In this document: positions 57,453 to 64,000 of the stretch, in pieces
Layout of the letters: each line of letters opens with the position of its first letter
Position numbering within the stretch: the first letter of the stretch is position 1
From: Bisporella sp. PMI_857
Taxonomy: Eukaryota > Ascomycota > Leotiomycetes > Helotiales > Helotiaceae
Reading direction: 5' to 3'
Length of the DNA stretch: 64,000 nucleotides
Assembly: GCA_021307315.1 (NCBI GenBank)
Contig: JAJSPD010000012.1
Coordinates: 62,001 to 126,000 of the forward strand
Notes under the pieces: generated by a model
The model's input: the letters and a program-made list of their open reading frames with translations, nothing else
What the model was told of the DNA's origin: nothing
Database searches by the model: none
Made by a program: the position numbers and the translations under genes

Positions 57453-58819
57453 ATGAATTACGGTATGAATAATGGTACGCTGTGGCCTAAGTTTCTCAAG
57501 CTAACTCAACTATATCAGAATGGCTTCTTGACGGAGGCTACCTGCCCAATGCCGTGATCCGTGTGGGAATTAGAAGGCAGCTTGCGGACAGGATCAACAT
57601 AATCCATTCCACCTCTCTTGCAGAAGCGTATGAGAGGAAGATGAAATATATTTCTCTGCTGCGCACCCGTCCCATAGCCATTGAGACGGCCGCCGCCAAT
57701 GAGCAGCACTACGAAGTTGGTACTGGCGTTTTGGCTGCATGCTTAGGGCCAAGAATGAAGTATTCATGCTGTCTATATCCTAAAGGCTCAGAAACATTGG
57801 CTCAGGCTGAAATTGCGATGCTTGAGAGTTATGTTACTAAGGCTCAGCTTAAGGATGGTTTGAGCATTTTGGATCTTGGGTGAGTGATGATCAAATCGAA
57901 ATTTTAGGCTGCTAAACGAAAATTAGTTGTGGTTGGGGATCTGGAGCTCTTTATTTTGCGGAAGTGTTGCCCAATTCTAAGATTACGGCTTTCTCAAACT
58001 CGAGAACTCAGAAGCTATATATCGATGCTAAGGCCAAAGAAAGGGGCCTGGAGAACTTGACAGTAAGTTTTTTGTCACCTGGAAATTATTACCTGAGACG
58101 GAGATTGTACTCACAAATGATATCGCCTTAATGTGTGATGTAGTCGGGGATGAGGGACAGACTCCCTATGCATTTAAAAAGCGCGGCTAACTCTGCGCGC
58201 CTCAGGTCATCACTAGTAACATCGTGGATTATGAATTCGAGAGTGAGAGCTTTGATCGCGTGATCTCAATTGAGGTAAGCCGCGGTGTCAAGAACTATTT
58301 ACGTAGCTTCACTAATACCATCTAGCTTTTCGAGCATATGAAGAACTATGAACTTCTGATGGCCAAGGTTTCACGAGCTTTGAAGCCGAAAGGCAAATTA
58401 TTTGTCCATATCTTTGCTCACAAAACCACACCATATGACTTTGAGGAAGGTTGGATGAGTACTCATTTCTTCTCAGGTGGAACCATGCCATCCACAGACT
58501 TGTTGTTATTCTTCCAGAAAGACCTGAAGATCGATACTCAATGGTGGGTTAATGGAAAGCATTATGCTAAGACTTGTGAGGTAAGAGCAGGTGTCTCTCC
58601 ACTAATAGTCTCCTTTATTCACAGATGTAGGACTGGCTCTCCAAAATGGTGGCTAGCAAGAAAGAGATATGGCCACACCTGGCTGAGACGTATGGAGAAA
58701 AAGATACCGCGACATGGTATTATAGATGGCAAATCTTCTATATGGCATGCGCGGAACTCTTTGCGTATGAAGGTGGAGATACATGGGGCGTATCACATTA
58801 TCTTTTTGAAAAGCGTTGA
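57453..58819 (+). CDS. Cyclopropane-fatty-acid-synthase-like SAM methyltransferase
   Basis: A class I S-adenosylmethionine methyltransferase of the Mycolic/CFA-synthase family. Exons are 57453-57462, 57519-57879, 57927-58062, 58206-58274, 58326-58580 and 58631-58819, giving 339 aa. The 10-nt first exon supplies MNY and the first base of the next codon, yielding MNYEWLLDGGYLPNAVIRVG. The SAM-binding motif I is ILDLGCGWGSGALYFAE, the acidic motif II is near ITAFSNSRTQ, and motif post-I SNIVDYEFESESFDRVISIELFEHM is clear. A C-terminal WYYRWQIFYMACAELFAY helix is typical. Related eukaryotic proteins include coclaurine-N-methyltransferase-like enzymes, so the substrate (lipid or small amine) is undecided. 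Intron 3 (143 nt) is long for the locus. Confidence 0.88.
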
Positions 58820-59079
58820 ATAGCCAGCCTATCATAGCCCGAAGCGAGTAGCATAGTCTACAGGGCAATAGCTTGAAGGGAAGACAGGAGTAGGTAGCCA
58901 GTATAGAGATAAACGTTGACCAGCTCGAAAGCATTGATTGCTATATGTACAGTTTTCCATCCATTCAAGTAGTGATTCCGCATGCGGCATAGTCTGCCAT
59001 TTCCTTGTAAACCCGTAGCTCTTGAGATTTCGTCGACCGGTTTTATTTTCCCTCTCTCGTAGCTTTGAGGGAATGGCGT

Positions 59080-59345
59080 TCAATGATCCCATGGGTGTTT
59101 CCAGCCCAATAACGCAGGCCCTAAATGCAAGTTAGAGACGTCCGTTGCAGGATGAATATAGGCGTTACCATCTTTCTTCGCACGATAAAACAGCTACTAA
59201 TTCATTAGAAATCCATCATTATTGACTAATACAGGTGATGACTTACAAAGAACCACATGGTTGCTCCAAGACCAGTCCCGAAAACCTTATAGAGACCGCC
59301 TGGTGGGAGTCGAAGCCCAGATTTCGGTGGTGGTGCGCCTGCCAT
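59080..59345 (-). CDS. Small complex I subunit, NDUFB2-like
   Basis: A 54-aa protein from three exons, 59345-59247, 59193-59169 (25 nt) and 59120-59080. It starts MAGAPPPKSGLRLPPGG and has one hydrophobic segment, GTGLGATMWFF, followed by LFYRAKKDG, then PALLGWKHPWDH at the end. The pattern MWFF(x)YRxxxDG near a membrane segment, with the WKHPW end, matches fungal homologues of NADH:ubiquinone oxidoreductase beta subcomplex 2 (AGGG). It is an accessory single-pass subunit of the complex I membrane arm. No contiguous open frame of its length exists, so a spliced model is needed. It is divergent from BUR1. Confidence 0.82.
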
Positions 59346-59879
59346 TGTGCCTGAAGCCCAATTAATTTACATTAAAGCTTTAAATTGTAGATAGAGAGAA
59401 TTTCAAGAACTTACGAATGGTAATTGCTGTGGTTATTGAATATTTAGTTGTTGTTGATGTGACTCCGAATGAGACATCGTGTATCTCGGCAGAAAGGTTA
59501 ATCCGAGCCGAAACAGCTGGAGCTCGGTATCCTTAGTATTATGAACATGAAGCACTCGCCCTGCATTTTCTATTGTATATCTAATTCCTATTCTTTCTCC
59601 CTCATCACCATTGCCCTATCTTCTTTTTTTTCAGCTGCAATGCGCGACTCGGTCTTGAGCCTGCATTTTCAACCACCTCAAACGTACTTCGTCTTCACAA
59701 TTTAGAAAAGCTGCGACGAAGTCTCCTGCGACAACCAACATCACCATTCTGTTCGGCTCAACTTCAACTTCACCGTATGCTGTGATCAATATTTTAGTGT
59801 GAGCAGTGGCGCGACGCATTATCGTCATTGAGATTCAGCCCTTGACAGTTTTCGAACCGATACGTGAATGTAGTCCAAC
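59346..59879. other. Divergent promoter NDUFB2-like / BUR1
   Basis: About 534 bp between the starts. A C/T-rich tract (about 59585-59632) on the plus strand probably marks the core promoter of BUR1, as is typical in filamentous fungi. No other gene is supported. Confidence 0.55.
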
Positions 59880-61662
59880 ATGGCCACACCTTCACATCAA
59901 AGCCAGCAAGTTCAAGGCGATACGCAGCCAAAGCACATTTTCCGGGGCTGCTCAAGGATCGGAAATTATGAAATACTGGGAAAGCTTGGAGAAGGAACCT
60001 TCGGTGAAGTTCATCGCGCTCGGTCAATAAGAACAGGTTCCGTATTTGCACTCAAGAAGATATTGATGCACAATGAGAAAGATGGGTTTCCGATTACCGC
60101 ACTTCGCGAGATTAAGCTACTCAAGATTCTATCACATGTCAATATTCTCAAGCTAGAGGAGATGGCCATCGAACATCATCAGAAGGACAAGAGGAAACGG
60201 GCGATGATATACATGGTTACTCCCTATATGGATCATGATCTTTCTGGACTTCTCGAAAATCCGAACGTAAAGTTTACCGAAGCGCAAATCAAATGCTACA
60301 TGTTGCAATTACTGGAGGGATTGCGTTATCTACACAATGAGCGGATACTTCATCGAGACATGAAGGCAGCAAATCTCCTCATTAACAACAAAGGCATTCT
60401 GCAAATTGCGGATTTTGGGCTAGCACGACACTATGACGAGCCTGTTCCAGTCGCTGGTCATGGCGGGGGAGAAGCTCGTCGAGACTACACTACATTGGTC
60501 GTCACCAGATGGTACAGGCCGCCAGAATTACTTATGTCCTTGAGAAAATATACCACTGCGATTGATTTATGGGGTGTTGGGTTTGTTTTCCCTCTACAAG
60601 TTCTACTCTCGCATGCTGACTTGAGATAGATGTGTGTTCGGAGAGATGCTAAAGGGGAAGCCTATATTAGCAGGAGAAAGCGACTCACACCAATTGAAGA
60701 TAATTTGTGATCTGGTCGGAACTCCCACTGATCAGAACATGCCAGGCTGGAGACATCTACCAGGGTCCGAAGGCTTAAACTTTCCACATCCAAGACCTGC
60801 GACGCTGTCTCAACGATTTCGAGAGCATGGATCAGGAGCCATTTCTCTTCTCTCTGAGTTGCTAAAGCTTGACTGGAGGAAACGTATCAATGCGATCGAT
60901 GCTTTGCAACACCCGTACTTTCATACAGAACCAATGCCTGCTAAGCCAGGCGACCTTCCAATGTTCGAGGAGTCACACGAGCTGGATCGTAAAAAGTTTA
61001 GAAGCCAGAAGGCTGCCCCGCCACCAGCACCTAAAGGAGGAACCGTAGGGAAAGGTACTGATGGCGGCTGGGGCGCCGAGCCAGGACCAGGCGGGTATGT
61101 CGATAGTCATGGTGGTCACAATCAAAGATCCCATCAAAACGGTAGTCGTTATCCTCCTCATGGAGTAGACTCTCGAAACGGAGTGCCACTTCCGCTGTCG
61201 GAAGGTCGTAGACCAGCATGGCGGCGTGATGATAGACCCGACACCAGGTTACCTCCACGTCCGCCCGCTGGTATTCCAGAGCCTCTTTATGATGGCGGCG
61301 GCGGGCGTTCTGACCGTGACAATTACCGGTCTCAGTCTCGAGATCTGGAACGCGGCCCTCCTAGAAGCAGAGGCCCACCTTCAGTGGATACCTACATTCC
61401 AAGTTATGGTACTGAGAGTAGTCGGCAGCCACGTGGAGACCGTTCTCGTGACGAGCGACCGCCTCGCAGAAGGGATGATCTGGACGACCGACGCCATGAC
61501 AGAGACCGAGAACGAGCCAGACTAGAATACGATGATCGAAGCAGAAGTGGAAGAACTAGAAGCCGGAGTAGGAGTCCCCAGAGAGACCGTGATAGGGTAG
61601 TGCGAGAACGAGAGCCATCGGACCGGGACAGAGACAGAGATCGTGACATATACCGCAGATAG
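59880..61662 (+). CDS. BUR1: CDK9-type kinase Bur1
   Basis: A cyclin-dependent kinase of the P-TEFb/Bur1 type, which with a Bur2-like cyclin phosphorylates Spt5 and the RNA polymerase II tail during elongation. Exons 59880-60580 and 60630-61662 give 577 aa. The kinase domain (about residues 28-340) has [11 protein letters not shown], the Lys strand VFALKKIL, the PITALRE helix ([13 protein letters not shown]), [16 protein letters not shown] and the T-loop [13 protein letters not shown]. It continues with [11 protein letters not shown] and [18 protein letters not shown]. The C-terminal 200 residues are Arg/Ser/Asp/Pro-rich ([12 protein letters not shown]). The 49-nt intron has a GTTTGT donor. 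Its partner target Spt5 and the Spt4 gene of this window act in the same pathway. Confidence 0.96.
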
Positions 61663-62228
61663 TGGCACGACACTAATTATCTGAGATGAAAGGGGTGAAT
61701 AGACAGGGCTGCTATTACATTGATCATATTGGCATGGCGTTCCTGGAGTCCTCATAAGGCGTACAATAGAGCCAGGAAGGTAGGGTAATGCGGACTAGGT
61801 CTAGGGGATACTAGATATCTTATGAGAAATTGCATACTGATATTAATAATCTAGCCTTTCTACTCTGTAGAAGTTGTCCCTCGTCACCTAGTGCAAAGTT
61901 CTGCAAATTTCAATGGACGAACCTTTACATTAGGGCTACAGAAATCTTTTATCTTGCATTTCTATTGCCCTGAAAGGTGCGGTAGTGCTTAAATATGAGG
62001 AGCTCATTATAGGTATTTATAGTTCTGAATTTTCATATAGTAGTGGGTATCTTACAAATCTGGGGCCTTGATCCAAAGCCCAGTGTTCTCTTCACGCCAT
62101 TACATGGCATGCCATCTTACCAACGCCTGACCATACTATCACATTTTTATGCTCCCAAGTTTATAGTAATTATCTCAACACCCGTTAATGTTTGCTATGC
62201 TCCGTTTGCCACACCAGCTGTAGCATAC
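61663..62228. other. Intergenic, convergent 3' flanks of BUR1 and the ZUFSP-like gene
   Basis: About 566 bp, AT-rich. A 69-codon frame (62043-62252) is not recognisable as a protein and overlaps the next gene's stop region. Confidence 0.55.
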
Positions 62229-64000
62229 CTAGTCTGGTCGAGACCTTGCTAGCAATGCAGCACGCCGCGATTCACGCAAGGCAGCTTCTTTGGCTTCATT
62301 GCCTTTTGCTTCATCATCATTGTCATCTTCTCCGTTCTCCTCCTGATCGTCGTGATGCCCATAGTTATTGTTGCCATCAGCTACGTCTTCACCGTCGCCG
62401 AATCCATCACTAACGTAATTTTCGTCAGCCACATCCCACGTACCCTCTACAATGTTGCCTTTCTGATCTTCAGGTGGTATCAAACTATTGTATATTAGAC
62501 ACCACTCTCCAGCTCGATATCGAACAACGAAGGTAACTCATACCTAAGAATCTCGAATCGATGATGTCTGCGTAAATGCGCCGGTCCTCTGCGATACAGT
62601 CTCATTGCCCTCAATAACTGCGCAGGTGTCTTAGGATCGGTGAAAGTGTGACCCACGCTCTTGATAATTCCTGACGAGTCGGAGAACATTGGGTCAAAAA
62701 CAATGAAGTTCCATGCACCGTTGCGCTTCTTCTCGAATCCAATTATGGTCATTGAGTGGCCTTTATTATATGTTGGTCAGTACTAGCTAGCAGCAAGATA
62801 GAAAGGAAGCATGGCAGGCGTAGGGAAAGGTACCTGGGATCTGGAGGTACATTGGTGGGAGCGAGGTGATGCGCACTTTAGGCGTGAAATCTGTCGTTCC
62901 ATCTTGGAAGTAATTCTGCACTTCGTGAGCAAGGGGTTCAAGAGCATGTGGGCTGCCTTTTTTGTCTTTGTTGGTTGAAAATGCTTGAGCATTAGATCTG
63001 TGCCAGGTTATTATCATGACGCTAAGTAGCAGTGGGCGTACGCACGCTATACCCAGGGATTGGCACATTGTTTGCGCCTATTGTTGTATATTAGCCTTAT
63101 TACACTTTCAAAGTACAGAATACGGAGACTCACATCGGGAGTTCCGATATACTTTCGTGTTCCTCGAATGCCACCAGTCTCCACGCGACAATGGGGGTTG
63201 ATACCTATATCCCATGCCGTCTCAACATATTCCTGGATGTCAAATATGGTAGGGATTTTATTTTCCAGGGAGTCAAAGCCCTGTGACTTGACGCCAACGA
63301 TGTAGGAGCATAACATTTGAATATTTCTGTAGCCACAAAACCCACCTGGCGATATTAATCAGCCAAGATTCAAGCTCTAACAGAATACTTTACCTTCTTT
63401 CTTCAGCTTGAATATATGCTGCACTGAAGGATGGCACAGATATGCATATTCAGTAGAGGGATCACGATCCAAAAGCTGTCGGATAACAGGGAGGATTCCT
63501 TCTGCGCGGTTCTCGCACTTCTGAACGAGTCTAATCTTTCCATATCTATCTTTTCTATAATCAGTTTCAATTGTTCCATCTCTCTCCAGTAGCTTCACGA
63601 GCCATGAAGGCATCTGTTTCTCATGTGCGTAAGGACCAAGCTCGTTCTTCTATGGTCTGTGTGTGAGCATCCAAGTTGTAGAGATAACTAGAGGTTAACT
63701 TACTCCTAATAGCTGCTTTAGAGTAGTGTCTGCATTTGCCGAAACGGTCTTCTTTCTTGAGGATGTATCAGGCTTATTAAAGATCCTTTTCCATCCAGCT
63801 TTTTGCTTGGTTTGCTGATCTGATGGCTGACTTTGAGTTTGCCGCCTCACTTGTCGATCAGTAGATGGCTTCTTAGGCAAGGGCCGCTCGCCATCGTCTA
63901 GGTCCTTGAAGCTGTCGGACAGCTTTGATCCCGAAGACATGCGTCCTCCCATAATCCCTCCGAACGCGTAAGTAGGATCACTAGAATCGGCCAAAGAGAC
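62229..64000 (-). CDS. ZUFSP/Mug105-type deubiquitinase (peptidase C78), 5' end off window
   Basis: A cysteine protease of the C78 family. Eukaryotic ZUFSP cleaves K63-linked polyubiquitin. Visible exons are 64000-63703 (partial), 63649-63394, 63345-63134, 63077-63046, 62997-62834, 62760-62544 and 62484-62229. The catalytic Cys is in GGFCGYRNIQMLCSYIVG, the His in QIPGHSMTIIGFEKK and the Asp in FIVFDPMFSD. Upstream, ELGPYAHEKQMPSWLVKLLERDG is the N-terminal helical block. The start and any zinc finger lie beyond position 64000, so the gene is cut by the window. The C-terminal tail is very acidic (EENGEDDNDDEAKGNEAKEA) and then basic (LRESRRAALLARSRPD). All six introns are about 46-85 nt and in phase. 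Confidence 0.9.

Noticed and set aside
61226..61755. Arg/Ser-rich and Leu/Ser-rich frames over the BUR1 C-terminus
   Set aside because: They are shifted or antisense readings of the Arg/Asp/Ser-rich tail of BUR1.

Overview
This window reads as ordinary nuclear DNA from a filamentous ascomycete (Pezizomycotina). The gene content, protein styles and splice signals resemble Leotiomycetes, but the genus cannot be fixed from the sequence alone. Most genes carry short spliceosomal introns of about 45-75 nt, with GTAAGT/GTATGT-like donors and CTAAC/CTGAC branch sites. Genes sit on both strands without operons. I saw no rRNA, tRNA, transposon ORF, CRISPR array or viral gene. I rebuilt the spliced models by hand, checking reading phase at every junction.

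Layout from left to right. SPT4 (-) is divergent from POP8 (+). PP5/PPT1 (-) is divergent from the ESS2/DGCR14 splicing factor (+). A divergent PEX5-type peroxisomal receptor (+) and a COQ8/ABC1 atypical kinase (+) follow. RRP36 (-) is divergent from an FCP1-like HAD protein (+). Translation elongation factor 1B-gamma (-) shares a promoter with mitochondrial uS9m (+). Next comes a gene-poor stretch of about 11 kb (17.2-28.4 kb). It holds only a low-complexity Q/S/Y-rich conserved protein (-) and calcineurin B (-), and contains homopolymers, microsatellites and a 29-nt palindrome.

From 28.4 kb the DNA is gene-dense again. EPL1 (NuA4, +) is followed by an RKM4/SETD6-type SET methyltransferase (-), KAE1 (KEOPS, +), a small membrane protein (-), the AMPK beta subunit (+), an 11-exon cytochrome P450 (-), HAM1 ITPase (+), FAP7/AK6 (-) and a possible small membrane ORF (-). 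Then come class V myosin (-), 3-phosphoglycerate dehydrogenase (-), NAP1 (-), a 15-exon P5B ATPase of the YPK9/ATP13A2 type (+), a cyclopropane-synthase-like methyltransferase (+), a tiny NDUFB2-like complex I subunit (-) and BUR1/CDK9 (+). A ZUFSP/Mug105-type deubiquitinase (-) runs off the right edge.

Most genes are housekeeping: transcription and chromatin (SPT4, BUR1, EPL1, NAP1), RNA and ribosome processing (POP8, ESS2, RRP36, FAP7, KAE1), translation, Ca2+/energy signalling (CNB1, PP5, AMPK beta), membrane traffic (MYO2) and mitochondria/peroxisomes (COQ8, uS9m, NDUFB2-like, PEX5-like). I found no convincing new multi-gene system and no biosynthetic cluster around the single P450. The more unusual items are the divergent PEX5, the HAD protein with an altered catalytic motif, the CYP7/8-like P450 with Asn in the I-helix, the 5-kb non-coding block with its palindrome, several micro-exons, and small genes that automated annotation could miss.
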